DNA of 64,000 bases, from positions 751,366 through 815,365 of the forward strand of contig PSQN01000003.1 in assembly GCA_002989075.1 (NCBI GenBank), given 5' to 3'. Position 1 is the first letter of the stretch, and each line of letters begins with the position of its first letter. Source of the stretch: Arthonia radiata (taxonomy: Eukaryota > Ascomycota > Arthoniomycetes > Arthoniales > Arthoniaceae). Positions 30,625-42,200 of this stretch are shown piece after piece. The notes under the pieces are model-generated. The model did not search any database and was not told the origin of the DNA. It worked only from the letters and a program-made list of their open reading frames with translations. The position numbers and the translations under genes are program-made.

Positions 30625-31500
30625 TCACACTGGGTCGTCTTCGCTGTACGGCGGTGGAGCCTCTTCTCCAGACCCTGGTCTTGAGATTGTTCCGTATCCT
30701 GAGCTTGCATTGCCGTCAGACCGTGGAGCGACTCGCTCATTCTCCATGTTCGCCGCCCAAAGGGCAGACCCTACAGCTGTAGTGATCAAGAACGCCATGC
30801 TCGCCATTGGGATCAGCTGCAACGCAGTGGCCACAACGCCAAATCCCGTGTATGGGCCTCGTCTTGCCTTGATGAAAGCTTTCTTCTCTTTTCTTGAAAA
30901 GTCTCTGAGCTTGTGATAACGATATTGCAGCAGCGGACCCGCGCGGTAGCCAACACCCCAGAGGAATAGCGGCACGCCTGCCCACGGAATGAGCGTGAGC
31001 GGCAAGAGCAGTATGAACTCAATTGTTTGGCGAAAGCTGAACGGCGAGAAGACGCAAGAGCTGGTCGGTTTGCCAAGGCGTTGTCGTGGGTCTCCTTCGA
31101 CGGATGGAAGCACAGGGCGGCTGGTCTGAATGAGGTCGCTTTGGCCTTGGGCGACCATGGTGGCATCGAAAGCGTCAACTAGTGTCTCGTCGACGAAGAA
31201 GGCCTCGAATAGCAGCTGGGTGATTGCTGCAGCCTCGCCGAGACACAGGATCAACGCGTTGAAGAACGCGCCCCATTTGTGAAAGATGGCGAGGAACAAT
31301 GCCTGTGGAATGTAGGCGAACACGAGTATAAGCACGAACACTGCGGTGCTTAGTAGAGTCACCGTCAGCAGTCGCAAGCGAAGAAACGGCCAAAGAAAGC
31401 GGTTGCGCGAAAGGTAGGCGATGCCCTTGAGTGGGTAGAGATAGGCGTGAGATGATGCCGGGCGCGATCGCCAATGAGGCGGACCTGTGCGAGATGGCAT
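30625..31500 (-). CDS. EI24/Lds-Rrt8-like multi-pass membrane protein
   Basis: 291-residue single-exon protein starting at the ATG at 31500 (MPSRTGPPHWRSRPASSHAY). It has the look of the EI24 family, whose yeast members Rrt8/Lds1/Lds2 act on lipid droplets and outer spore wall assembly. Membrane segments are visible around TVTLLSTAVFVLILVFAYIP, the paired FFNALILCLGEAAAITQLLF, TIEFILLLPLTLIPWAGVPL with FLWGVGYRAGPLLQYRYH, and a last one at MASMAFLITTAVGSALWAA. The RQTIEF-LLPL-IP-GVP block with GYRAGPLLQ-RY is the conserved heart of the fungal family. The tail is Ser/Pro-rich with a PPPYSEDDPV end, similar to a PY motif that could bind WW domains such as Rsp5. The family call rests on pattern memory. 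Confidence 0.72.
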   Translation of the reverse strand: MPSRTGPPHWRSRPASSHAYLYPLKGIAYLSRNRFLWPFLRLRLLTVTLLSTAVFVLILVFAYIPQALFLAIFHKWGAFFNALILCLGEAAAITQLLFEAFFVDETLVDAFDATMVAQGQSDLIQTSRPVLPSVEGDPRQRLGKPTSSCVFSPFSFRQTIEFILLLPLTLIPWAGVPLFLWGVGYRAGPLLQYRYHKLRDFSRKEKKAFIKARRGPYTGFGVVATALQLIPMASMAFLITTAVGSALWAANMENERVAPRSDGNASSGYGTISRPGSGEEAPPPYSEDDPV

Positions 31501-31957
31501 TACGCGCCGGTTGGTCGCTAGAAGGGGTCGAATGTACTTGTGAGAAGATTCCGTGTGAGAAACAGACGTGTTTCGCAAACACTGGACGATGTAGCGCCGC
31601 GAAGGTCACCACGCGCGAGAAATGACGTCACTGCACAGGCCTATACTTGGACGCGTCTGCCAAGTAGGATGTGCACATATAGCCAGCGAAATCATCGTTT
31701 GCATGGTCAAATGAGCTTGATTGACGTCTCAACAACTGCCGCGGCGAGGCAAATGAATGCTGCCGCTGCTCTCACATTGCTGATTATACGTATACAGTCT
31801 TCTCGCCGGCTGGACAAAGCTCCTGGACGTAGTCTGACCAGAGAAAGCAACGCTCCCCGCTGTGCTATGCTGTATTAACCATGCTATGCTTTTTGTGAAA
31901 AACTCGGCGCTCCGTCTCAGTGACACGGAGTGCACCTGTATCGACTGCCTCCAGCGA
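31501..31957. other. Spacer between the EI24-like gene and the secreted-protein gene
   Basis: 457 bp: promoter side of the EI24-like gene and the 3' flank of the next minus-strand gene. Nothing further was recognised. Confidence 0.35.
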
Positions 31958-32629
31958 TCAAGTTTCGTACTCTGGCACCAGGTAGATGGGAGCACAATTC
32001 GACGGCAAGGGGTCGCGTGAGGCGTAGTATGACTGCAGCCAAAAGAGCTGTGGTATGTCGTGATGCACCCAGTCACAGGCGATCCATCCAGCAAACCCGT
32101 TGCTCTGGAGCCCGTAGTATGGATCTGTGGAGTTGCCTTGGCTGTTCCACCAAAGAGAGCCGTTGGCGGTCTGGTTGAAGTAGAAGGCTCCGTAGGTGCC
32201 CTCGCCGAGGCCAACGTTGATCTCTACCGGTGAGAAAGCTGCACTCAGGTCAGTAAGAGTCATTCGTGAAGGTCAAGAGCAGCACAGCATACTGGAGTAT
32301 TCCTCAGAGGTCATTATCATGCTCCAAGGGATAAAGCCGTTGCTGAGCGAGCTCAGGTTGAACTGGGCATTGGTGCCGTTGAGAAATCCTTGTGAGGAGG
32401 TGGCGCTGGCGTCGAAGGTGACATCGCTCAATCCCGCACCAGTGTGGTAGCTGCTCAAATAAAGGTTGTCAAACTCAGGATGTGAGCTCTCAGGGAGCGT
32501 CTGCGCTTTCAGATGGTAGAATTGAGTGTCGGCTGGCGGGGGAGGAAAGTTGGCTTGTGGAATGGGGAGTGTGGTGGAGAGAAAGGCGAAGGAGGTGAGT
32601 AGGAAGGTCATCAACATGCTTGAGAGCAT
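31958..32629 (-). CDS. Small secreted protein, DUF7907-like
   Basis: Two exons on the minus strand, 32629-32293 and 32238-31958, with a 54-bp intron (GTATGC..CAG), give 205 residues. The N-terminus MLSSMLMTFLLTSFAFLSTT is a clear signal peptide, followed by a Pro-rich segment. The mature part reads FDNLYLSSYHTGAGLSDVTF, then SQGFLNGTNAQFNLSSLS, then after the intron FSPVEINVGLGEGTYGAFYF, GFAGWIACDWVHHDIPQLFW and a last strand, CAPIYLVPEYET. The pattern of F-x-L-K-A-Q, LS-YHTGAG, GFLNGT, W-ACDW-H-PQLFW and C..LLPEY matches secreted proteins grouped, as I recall, under DUF7907 in Dothideomycetes. Function unknown; extracellular or cell-wall location is likely, and an effector role is possible but unproven. 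Two cysteines could pair. Confidence 0.72.
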
Positions 32630-33218
32630 TTTGATGAATGAAGAGCAGATAGATTGACGAGTGCTCTTGGAGACTAGTTTCGTTCTGATCCGCACCTGTG
32701 CTTGTCGTGATGTGGGACGACGATGAAGAGAAGGAGGAGCGCTCCGAAAGACAGGTGACAGTCCAGTCAACATGTCGATCCAGCCCAGTGACCGTTGTCC
32801 AGCACGGTCCTTACCTTAATTTTAATTTGCGACCGCCCCGCTCAAGATTATGTCACGGCGCAGTTCAAGGTACTCAAAATTTGATCATTCATACAATCAT
32901 CTGCTGGGTGCCAGTCCTCTTTGTGCGACCTTATGATACGATGTTCGTCGACCCAGCAGAAGGCGCACCGGCGAGTTGGTCTGTTGACAAAGCCATTGGC
33001 GGCTTGGCATCCCAATGCACGTCACGCCACTGTGCGATTGAGGCTAACGTGCTGACTTGCGTTGTCAAATGCGGAGAGCCTGGTTGAGGCAAGTCACGGG
33101 GAAAGCTATTAAGACAAAGGGCAAAGGAGAATATCATACAGCAGATCAGCATCGGAACCGCCGCAAGAGATCGTTGGGTCCCAGCTTCATCTCATACAAC
33201 CATCACGACCAAACAGCA
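32630..33218. other. Spacer between the secreted-protein gene and RQC2
   Basis: 589 bp: promoter of the secreted-protein gene and 3' flank of RQC2. No gene or RNA was recognised. Confidence 0.35.
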
Positions 33219-36200
33219 TCACCTCTGCTTCTTGGACCCACGACCGCTCGGCTTCTTGGACTTCTGCTTGCCTCCACTTTTGCCGCCACCACTCGAAGAT
33301 GCCCCAGACATCATCACTCGCACCTTGCTCACAGGTACCACGCCAAAGATCTCGGCTTCTTTCCATCCTTTGATCGCCTCAATCTCCTTCGGCCAGATCC
33401 GTTCCACGTCCTCTGCCTTTTCGTCCACTGCCTTCTTGTTGGCCGCGTCGGAGTTCCACTTGGCCAGTATGCTCCGCACAGCTTTGCCCTTCTTCTCGCT
33501 GCCTGGCTGAAGCTTGGCTTTGTATTTGTAACGGCCCAGAGCACCCCACGGAGCACAAATAGGAATAGCCTCCAGAATCTCATCGCCTGGTAGAGGGGTG
33601 CCAACCAGTGCGTCAAGGTCCACGTTGTGGTTGATTTCGACCTCCTCATCCTCATCGCCACCCTCGGCTTCTTGCTGCAGCTTTCGCTCTTGCGCTTTCT
33701 GATGCTGTTCGCGTCGACGCTGTCGCTGGGCTGCTAGCTCTTTCTCGCGCTCCTCTTTCGCAACGGACTCCTCCTTTTGTTTCTGTTGACCAGCTGCAGA
33801 ACCTAGTAACCGCATCGCCTCGGCTCGGTCCTCTTCATCCTGTTCAGCATACTTTTGTGCCATCTTCTTCTTCTTACCCCTCTTTCCTCTGATAGGGATC
33901 GGACCTTTGGCCGTTCCAGCAGCAGCAGCAGTAGTTGAGGCCTCATCAGCTTGTGCTGTAGGCTGGTCCTCGTCCTCAGACGCTGAAGCCTCTTCGTTAA
34001 CGTCCTCTTCAGCTTCAGACTGAGGTCTGACATCTTCGCCGTCGGCATCTGCTTGTGGGCCACTGGATTGAAGGGGATTCGTATATTGAGCTGCTCCTCC
34101 ATCGTCATCATCGGGCTCCGCATCGCCGTGCTCGCCATCTGACGCGGGAACGTCGTTGACTTCGGCGTCATCTTCATGCTCTGACTCGGCAATCGCCTGC
34201 CCAACATCGCCATCGTCAGTCCCGACGTCTCCTTCACTATCATGGTTCTCGTCAGGCTCGGTCGTCACTGGATCTGTAGCACCTTCAGACACGCCAGCGC
34301 CATCTTCGGCCGAGCTCGCAGGCTGCTCCTCTTGCACCCTGTGCTTCACGTGTCGAGCTTTGCTTTGCTCAGAGATCTGAAACAAGACAGCAAAGCCGAG
34401 AAGCAACTGAGCCGGGGGTAGGAAGTTCTTCTCGCCCCTGACCTCGAACCGGCCAGGCTGAAGGTAGTCGCCAGTTCTCGCTTTCTTTGACAATTGGCTG
34501 GGGGTCACCCACCAAGCTGACATCACCGCCTTCGAGTCCCAAGCGGTAGACGTTGCTACGCACATATTGCCTGCTTGTGAGAGTGTGCCAGGAGGTATTG
34601 GGTCGTCAGTAGAGCCTGGGCGGTTCTTGACAACGCAAGGCATTGCTGCATCAAGATCGGCATGCACCCAGACATCACCGGTCTTCAGATGCTTCTTTTG
34701 CAGCAGATCACTCTGCTGCGCATCTCTAGCACCAAGCACAAGATAACCGTCTGAGGACACGAAGTAAGTGAACTTTTCAAACCAAAAGGCTTTGCGGACG
34801 GGTCGCAGCGTTTGTTTCTCCTGCTTGAGCGCACGCTTGAGGTCACCCTCGACTTTTCGTTGCGTGCTCTTGAGCGCCCTGGCAGAAGCTTGCAATGTCT
34901 TTTCCTCCTTGGATGCTGCCGTTCTCTTCTCATCATAGTATTCTCTAGCATTAGACCAGGGACTCAAGCTGAGATCGACATCGACTTGCAGTCGCTTGTC
35001 GGTAATTTGCTCAGCGGACTCTTTCTTAGAGGCCCTGGCCTTGGCTTCATCCTCCTCGCTGTCGGAAGGATCTACGTCAGTGCTGCCATAGCCCTCATCG
35101 ATGTCTGCTTCTTCTTCGTTGCTATCCCACTCTGCTAGCTTGAGAGTGATTGTGTTCTCTTTGAGCTTGAGGGGCAGCTTGATCACGTCTGCGACCGGAT
35201 TGTTGCGCCTCTGCTCAAGCTCCACAAGCTTTTCAACCTCATCCCAATCCATGCCCTGCGCAATGAGACCGTTCACAGCATCCATAGCTTCTTGCACGCG
35301 CTCGACATTGGCTTCGATAGCCTGAGCCTTCCGGACATTGATCTCTTGCACCTGGTGTAGCCCCCCGAGACGTTTCTGTTGGTCTTGCTTTGCGTGCTCA
35401 AGCTTCCTTCGAGCGTTGGCTTCCTTCTCCGCCAGGCGAGACTCCAGCTTTTGACCTTCAATGGACGAGAAGAACTCGTCAACAGTGCGATTGAAGCCTT
35501 CGAGCTCCAGTATCCGGATAGATGCATCCTCAGCTAGATGTTTGGGTCGAAACGGATGGAAGTCTTCATACATCACGCTCGTCCTTGCGCCCGAGGTAGA
35601 AGTGTCATCATGTCCTTCCTGTTGCTCCCTGCTCGCTACCGGCTTGCCAAAGATGTAACCGGTCACGACGTCTTTTGACATCACGTCTTCCATAAGCCTT
35701 TTTGCCTCTTCCATAGCTAACATGAGCTTATCGAGAAGACTCTCGCTATTCAAAACGTCCTCGGGTAGGAGTTTGATGTCGAAGCCCGTCTGCCTCAACG
35801 AGTGATCGAGCAGCATCGGAGGGTATTCGTTGATTGAGGCACCCAACGCTTTCCTTAGTGTGTCGCCGGCCTTCTTCTTGAGCTTCTTGTTGCTGTTTTG
35901 TTGGCCTTGGCTCTGCCTATCAATATAGAGCTTTAAGCCATTCCTGAGCCTGTCTTTTGTCATCTCTGGGACTCCCTTGATGTTCTGCCGCTCCGAGAGA
36001 TTGTACTCGGTGCCAACGCGTAGATGCTCGTGCGGAGCGCCCTCATTGACGATCCTCTGAAGAGCAATCACCTTGAGCTCGTTGTCTGTGAGCACGATGT
36101 TGCCGCCTGCGTAGAACTCGAGGAAGAGGTGATATTGCCCGTCGGAGAACTCAAACTCCAGGATGCGGTCAGTGCCAATTTGAGCGATTTTTGTCACACG

Positions 36201-36502
36201 GCGGGATCGAAGGAATTTGCGCAGCCGGGACACGAACGCAGAGGGCGTCCCTGCGGTAGTGCGTGCATAGCTGCTGAGGTGACAGCGAAACCCTGAGTCG
36301 ACCACGAATTGCTCTTTGCGACTGCTGACGGCAAACTTGAAAAGGAAGATGCGCTGTTTCACTGTCAGGTTGAGCGTATAAAGATGCGGAAAGCACTTAC
36401 TGAAGAAAGATCGTAGATGTTCGAGATTCGCAAGGATGTAATTGCTTTTGAGAGCTCGTGGGCGATGACTTTGATGTCCAGAGAAGAGAATCGTTGCTTC
36501 AT
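33219..36502 (-). CDS. RQC2: Ribosome quality control protein Rqc2/Tae2 (NEMF, NFACT family)
   Basis: Rqc2 binds 60S subunits carrying stalled nascent chains, recruits Ltn1 and directs C-terminal Ala/Thr (CAT) tailing. Two exons on the minus strand: 36502-36401 and 36353-33219, with a 47-bp intron (GTAAGT..CAG). The product is 1078 residues. It begins MKQRFSSLDIKVIAHELS and, across the splice, IYDLSS-RIFLFKF. NFACT-N blocks include VVDSGFRCHL, PSAFVSRLRKFLRSRRV, IGTDRILEFEF and FLEFYAGGNIVLTD. Asp9 and the Asp-Arg pair near 96-97, the residues tied to CAT-tailing in yeast (D9, D98, R99), are kept. The middle is coiled coil, then NFACT-R (KAFWFEKFTYFVSSDGYLVL, TGDVWVHADLDAA). Then comes a long acidic stretch and NFACT-C (ILEAIPICAPWGAL, YKYKAKLQPGSEKKGKA). 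The tail is basic, ending GRGSKKQR. Confidence 0.95.
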
Positions 36503-37045
36503 GATCGAATACGTCGCATGCGCCGGTTAATATTGCAGGGCAACGAGAAAGCCAGCCATGAATGTGTCGAAGAAGATTCATCCCACGCACAGATCGCGAC
36601 GTCACTTGTGCAGAAAACGCGAGATCGAGGGGCTGAAACTCTGTTACTAGCGCAGACACTTCCTCCACGCTAATCCAATTTGAGGTTTTGCTCATCGACA
36701 AGATGGAAGAAGAATACTGCCCAGCAACCACTGACCGACAAGACTGGCCTAGTACACGTCGACCGAACCTTCAATTGAGCATCGGAGTGCCAATTCCCGA
36801 TGCGAAGGGGCTTCGGATCAGCATGGGGAAGCCCCTCATTTCACTGATGGCGGCGCATCTACGCTGGCCATGAATTCATCGCCCTGGTGTCTAGCGCAGT
36901 GATTGCGGGATAGACTTCCATTTGGCACCGTAACTGCGTCAGTCTATCAAGCTGACGCTCGTTGCGCAATAGTTTCGCTTGACGAGGAGGGATGTGCTGT
37001 GATCGACTGTGACGGTCGTGCGCTCGGAGTATCCATGGACTTCCC
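36503..37045. other. Spacer between RQC2 and RET3
   Basis: 543 bp: promoter of RQC2 and 3' flank of RET3. Frames such as 36688-36873 plus have no support. Confidence 0.35.
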
Positions 37046-37854
37046 TCACAGGCCTTGTCGTAATCTTTCGCTCAGCTTCATCTTGCCAAACTCCCAAGCA
37101 TTGAGCAGGCCTTGTTCGGACAGGTCTATGCCGCGCACATTCGCGATGTCTTGCACCGGTGGTCTGCTCACACGGGAAGAGACGACGACTGGGTCGGTCT
37201 CGAGGATGATGCCGTCGTCACAAATTTCGTCAATCGCGAGCGATACAAGGTCTGCCGTTTGCTCCTGTTAGCTTTGACAGTCGAGCCAGAAGGAAACACT
37301 GAGTACGTGCCATAGTTCTCAATGATGGTACGTTTGTCCACACTGCTCCTAGGAACTCGTCAGCAACATTAACTAGCCAGTGCACCAGCCATGCATACTT
37401 TAGCAAGATGTTGAGGGAATCCCGCAGCGCAAGCAGCGCATTGTATAATCTGCCTCCTGTCAGCGGCCGGACGAGAGGTCGGACTTCTTGACAGCGCACA
37501 GTATTTCGTTCTCATCCGAGCCACCGACGACATACATCTGTATGTCGCTTTCGCCCTTGTAACACACACATCGGTTGTCGTAGAGTATCACATCGCCAGC
37601 AACCTTGTTCGTCTTCTCCAATAAACCCTTCTCAAATGCTTTCTGATCTTTCAAGTTGGGGTATGGATTCGATCCTGGATAGTTCGTCGAAGTGCTCGAA
37701 GGAGCATGTGGTGCGCTGTAGTATCTAATGAAGCATCAGGCACACGTTATCGACCGTGGAGAAGTCTTCAAGCTTACTTGGCGAGAATTCGGCTGTTGTC
37801 GCTTGGGCAGAGGATGATGATGGCATTGACCGAGAACAGCGTAATCTCAGGCAT
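37046..37854 (-). CDS. RET3: Coatomer zeta subunit (Ret3), five exons, one GC-AG intron
   Basis: Small subunit of the COPI coat, which returns vesicles from Golgi to ER. Five exons on the minus strand: 37854-37778, 37724-37500, 37449-37399, 37348-37311 and 37251-37046, giving 198 residues. It reads MPEITLFSVNAIIILCPSDN, AKYYSAPHAPS, KDQKAFEKGLLEKTNKVAGD, VILYDNRCVCYKGESDIQ and VVGGSDENEI. Then LLYNALLALRDSLNILLK, VDKRTIIENY, DLVSLAIDEICDDGIILETD and a C-terminus LSERLRQGL. The first three introns are GT..AG (53, 50 and 50 bp). The fourth (37310-37252, 59 bp) must start GCACGT to give the invariant ENYDLV; no GT donor keeps the frame. Isoforms with another junction cannot be ruled out. The N-terminal ATG fits the family start. 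Confidence 0.92.
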
Positions 37855-38831
37855 GTTGTCGCAAGGACTTGAAGTCACTCTCAGGCGCGCATGCAAAGTT
37901 TCGCAGGCTGGACAATTATCAAAAGATGCAGAGCAATTCCCTTGCGCGCATTGAGTATACGATATACCCCGTTTAGGTAATACGGCTGATATCACTTTGG
38001 CAAACATCAGAAGGCAATGGGGCAATCGTTTACGGACATGAGATACTGAAGCCATCCTAATCAATATACTTTTCCATGCTTGTGCAATATTCTAGGGTGC
38101 ATTATTGCACAGCCTAGACAAACGAAAGGCCGGCAACAGCACGGTCCTACTTCTCCCGCGCACTGGGCATTCACATGTGAATGTGGATCAAATTCAGATG
38201 AAAGCGTGGCCGTGTTGCAACGCCGACTTCCTTCCCTCGCTCTTCGTTGTTGGTCCTATTTTGCTCTCCTTGGACAGCGTACTTCACCATGATGCGTTCT
38301 CTCAATGACCGACTTGTCTCTTCGGTCCCACGCCTTCCTTTTACTCCTGCTTGGACGACCTCTTTGGCGCCCTTCGGAGGTCGGGGATTTCTATCGGACA
38401 GACCGATGAAGCCTCCATAAACTCCAACCTCGCATCTTACCCGTCATCTCCAAGTCCACATACATTTGCCTTCTACGTGCACCTACCTCCTGCGGTGATG
38501 ACCCATGTACCGGCTTTTATTGCGGACGACTTTGAACGAGCAGCGAGCCTCCTGCCCAATCGGAACCAGTGGAACGATGGCATCCAAGACAGCAACCTGT
38601 GGAGGCACTCTTTTACCACTGTGAATAATTATTTTCAGTATATGGAAGCTTGACTTCCACTCTAGGGTATTTGCTGCTCGCTGGCGCACACAGAGATTGG
38701 CTGAACTACCTCAGCACCATCAACACCGATACCTTCCAGCCGAGGCCCTTACCAGAGCCCAGTAGGTGTCTGCGATTCTCCCGACCATTATGTCTCCAAC
38801 CAATACATCTCCTGCCCACGAGCACCTCCTA
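37855..38831. other. Upstream region of RET3 and unassigned sequence
   Basis: About 980 bp. It holds the RET3 promoter, a perfect 9-bp inverted repeat at 38081-38111, and plus-strand frames (38351-38653, no ATG) that I cannot assign. No firm gene was seen. Confidence 0.35.
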
Positions 38832-39245
38832 TCAAACCTTCTCCGTGGTCATCTGATACGACTCGTGATCCGAATCGAAGCTGGTCCGCCCACTACCACC
38901 GTCGTCATCTGTCCACACCTCAAGGAACGACACTCGTTTCGATTCTCCACTGGTCCTCGACTCGTTGAATGGCGAATATCGAGCGCTCATTAGTGTGTCC
39001 TCGGCCGGCGTTGGAGGTGGTGGAGGAGGATCCCGCAAGAGATTGTCACATTTGAACTCTGGCTGTGTGCGGCGAGGATGAGGTTGAGCTCGAATGGCGT
39101 CAGAGACGAGAACACCAAGATCATCATTCGGAGGTCCCCATGGTGACGGCGGTAGGGGTATTTTTAGGGCTGCTCGTCGAGGGATGGGTGCTACGATGGG
39201 TGTCAGGGGCTGTGGAGCGCCCAGCCTGGAAGAAGTTGATGACAT
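38832..39245 (-). CDS. Hypothetical Pro/Ser-rich protein, possibly missing a first exon
   Basis: From the ATG at 39245 this frame gives 137 residues (MSSTSSRLGAPQPLTPIVAP). It contains PLPPSPWGPPNDDLGVLVSD, a run of seven prolines with one change (DPPPPPPTP), and an acidic, Ser-rich end (SFDSDHESYQMTTEKV). The frame continues upstream to 39410 without ATG. A neighbouring frame holds a hydrophobic segment (LSLAIVAAVLILARFY), so a first exon with a membrane anchor could exist; I could not fix its splice sites. The family is not recognised. The protein looks disordered and cytosolic in the part shown. Real-gene status is moderate. Confidence 0.45.
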   Translation of the reverse strand: MSSTSSRLGAPQPLTPIVAPIPRRAALKIPLPPSPWGPPNDDLGVLVSDAIRAQPHPRRTQPEFKCDNLLRDPPPPPPTPAEDTLMSARYSPFNESRTSGESKRVSFLEVWTDDDGGSGRTSFDSDHESYQMTTEKV

Positions 39246-42200
39246 TCTGGTTGATTGAGAGTATAGAAGCGTGCCAAGATCAAAACTGCAGCGACGATGG
39301 CCAGCGACAGTCAAGCGTTGTTCACGATAGTACGCAGGCAGCCCGAAAGCAGTCGATGATGAGGAACGGAGCGTTGGCCGCAGAGAGACTGGAAAAGATT
39401 GGATGATCAAGGGGTTTAAGAGGCGGCAAAGCTGCGGTCAAGGATCCGAGGAGTGAAGCTACACAGTGGTCAGCGAACGAGCCTTCTTGTGCACGATATG
39501 CGGAGGCAGACAGACCTGTTCAACGGATATGGTCTCAACGAAGGAGCGATCAGAGGCTTGTCGCAGTACGGCGTTGGAGAAAGGCAAGGTTGTGTATGGA
39601 CTGGGCGAGATGCTGAAGTATTACACGGCAGGCAGTGACAAAAATGTTCCTGGCGGAGATTTGGCACAAGTGGCAGCAATCGACTAGCAGTGGTCCAAGC
39701 GCGCATTCGGGGCCAATTAGGAGCTGTGGGGAAAGGCCACCCTGGGAATGTCCAGTTCTCTTCCGGCACCCTCGTACAAAAACCCCCTTCACCAATTCTG
39801 GCACTCGCCAATCTTCAAGGATGCCGGCAAAAGGAATTCGTCACGTCGCCAGTTGTTGCACCACATCCAACTCTTCCAGCTCGAGATGTAGATGGCTGGC
39901 CAGGAACGAGAAGAGTTGAGCGACGCGATCTGATCTGGCTGTATGGTACTTTAAGATCTGGCTCGCTGTTGAATCCACTACCATTACCAGAGCTTCCTAT
40001 CACACCCAACCATGGCTTTGACCAACGCGGCTTTTCCGTCTCCTTCCGATCTCTCTTCCACCATTTCGCGCAGACAGACAACAGCAGATCCCTTCGACCA
40101 CACCTCCTCTCATCCGACATTTCTATCCCGATAGCAAATGGTGACAACCTCGACAGCGATGCGAGATATTGCACATGCATGGCAAGTAGCTGTGTACTTA
40201 TACATGATGACAACGAAAAGCGTTGAGCAACACCATGTGGGGGGCACAATCGAGCAAGAAAACAGGCGAATCATATCGCGTGCTCCGCTGAAGCTCTCCC
40301 TCAAACGTCTGCTGTGAGGGACGTAAAATATACCATGACATCTGACATCATCTGAGAAAGTCCCAGCTCTCAGGTGCAGACACTTGCGCGTACCTGCAGA
40401 AGTCCCAAGTTAACGCAGGCCATCCTGGACTGAGACCTTGGACGTGCAGCTACGATCTGCGCAGAAGTACCTTTTTGGCAGCTATTGCTACAGCTTGCTC
40501 AATCACACAGATCAGCCGAACCGCAAACCCTGTGGGAGCTACCCGTGTTTGGAGGAGCACTGCGAATGCCGGTCTCTATCATTGCAATGCTCTCAGCAGT
40601 GCCGCCCTAATTATGCGCGAACAAATCCTCCTCGACTGCGCACAACATACCGTTCCTTGTACGAATAAAGGGACTTTGAGCCAGCCCGTGCTCCGCGCTC
40701 AGTTGGGTGGAAAAACCACCAAGCATCCAAGGCTGTCAGTGCCTCACGTCAAGATCCAACGTCTCCACCGGAGCTCTCCACCTCGAGTCTCAACATCAAT
40801 TCACTTCTCGTTGCTATGGGCAGTATTTTCCCGAAGGCCTCCCCGTTCCAAACTATTTGTTTCTTACTTATCGTTTGCTTCTACTCAGCGCGGGGTCGTT
40901 TTTTGAGCGTAGCAGTAAGTCACTCGCGGTGTGATCACCTCGACCTCAACAGATCGTTTGATAGGTATATGGGAGGCTTGGGAATGACTGATGCTAGAAC
41001 GATACCTTTCGCGCAATGCTTAGGGCCATTGCTTATCGGCCCTTGCAAGTATACGCAAATCATTCTCCTGTCAGATTAGAGTATCTATTGTGAAAAGATC
41101 CTGATATTCTCGCAACTTGTGAGGGTCTTCAAAATGTGCACCAAAAGCTTTCGCTTCGTTTCATCGACCACAACCTTTCCTAGTTGTGGCTACAGCGAGC
41201 CATGGCTGTCATGCAACGTGCTCGTCCCCACGGTTGCCATTGTTGTACGTGTACTTGCGAAACACAGATTGACCGAGTAGCTCCGAGCCTCACCGAGATT
41301 GTCTTGGTCTCCTCAAAGTCTCTTAAACGCGAAAGCAGGTAGCACTTGACTGGCTAATTGCGGAGAGCAGAGGATCAAGAGTCTTTGACCATAGCAGCTA
41401 TGCAGTGCATATCTCTGGGCAACAGCCCGGTGGAACACGCTCGCCGAGCGTCCCCGGCGGTCAACAGTGTCTCATACCTCCGTTTGTACTCAGCCACCGG
41501 CATAAGTCGGTGAGGCAGTCCCAAAAGCAGGTGCTATCACCGAAAGTGTTCAACGTCGCGTTGGTTGACTCGCCGGTGGATTCGGAGCTGCAGCAGCGTC
41601 GTTCTGGACGTTGGACTCTGGAGAGAACTTACGCAGGGACGTGAAAAGCTCCGCGTCTTGTGTGGGTGGTTAATACTTTTACTGCAGGTGATTGACTCGC
41701 AGGGAGAGAATTTTCACAATAGTTGCACTGCATGGAGGCTAGCGAGAGGGAAATCTGGAAAACGGCTTTCGCTAGCGTCATGCGCGACCCAACAGGGCCA
41801 AAGATAGACGCGTCCATAATGATTGAACCAGTAGTAATTGAAAGCAAAACATACTGTTGATACTGTGATCATGTATTTCAACTGAGACTGATGATCATAT
41901 TCACGGCTTCCACCAGTCCTTCGAGGCTGGGTAAGGATCCCGAAGATTGCGGATCGCGATGATGTGTCAGGACAGCGCCCTGGTATCAAAAACGCGACTC
42001 TGACACGCTAATACCAACGACGCGTTTATTCGTTGCACTGTCGCATTTTGGCGGGTCTGCCATGCAAAGGGAGCGGCTTTGAACTGCTCATCCAAGCACC
42101 TTCGACAGCTTCAAGCTGCCAGATAGCTCGGCAAGCCGTGCGCTGTCCCCGTGTCTCAATATCAAAGACATGCGCTGGTGCTCCTTCTGGTCATGACTCT

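Noticed and set aside
37854-38064. Longer N-terminus for coatomer zeta (open frame upstream of 37854)
   Set aside because: The family begins at the MPEITLFSVNAIIIL equivalent; the upstream sequence is Cys-rich and not conserved-looking.
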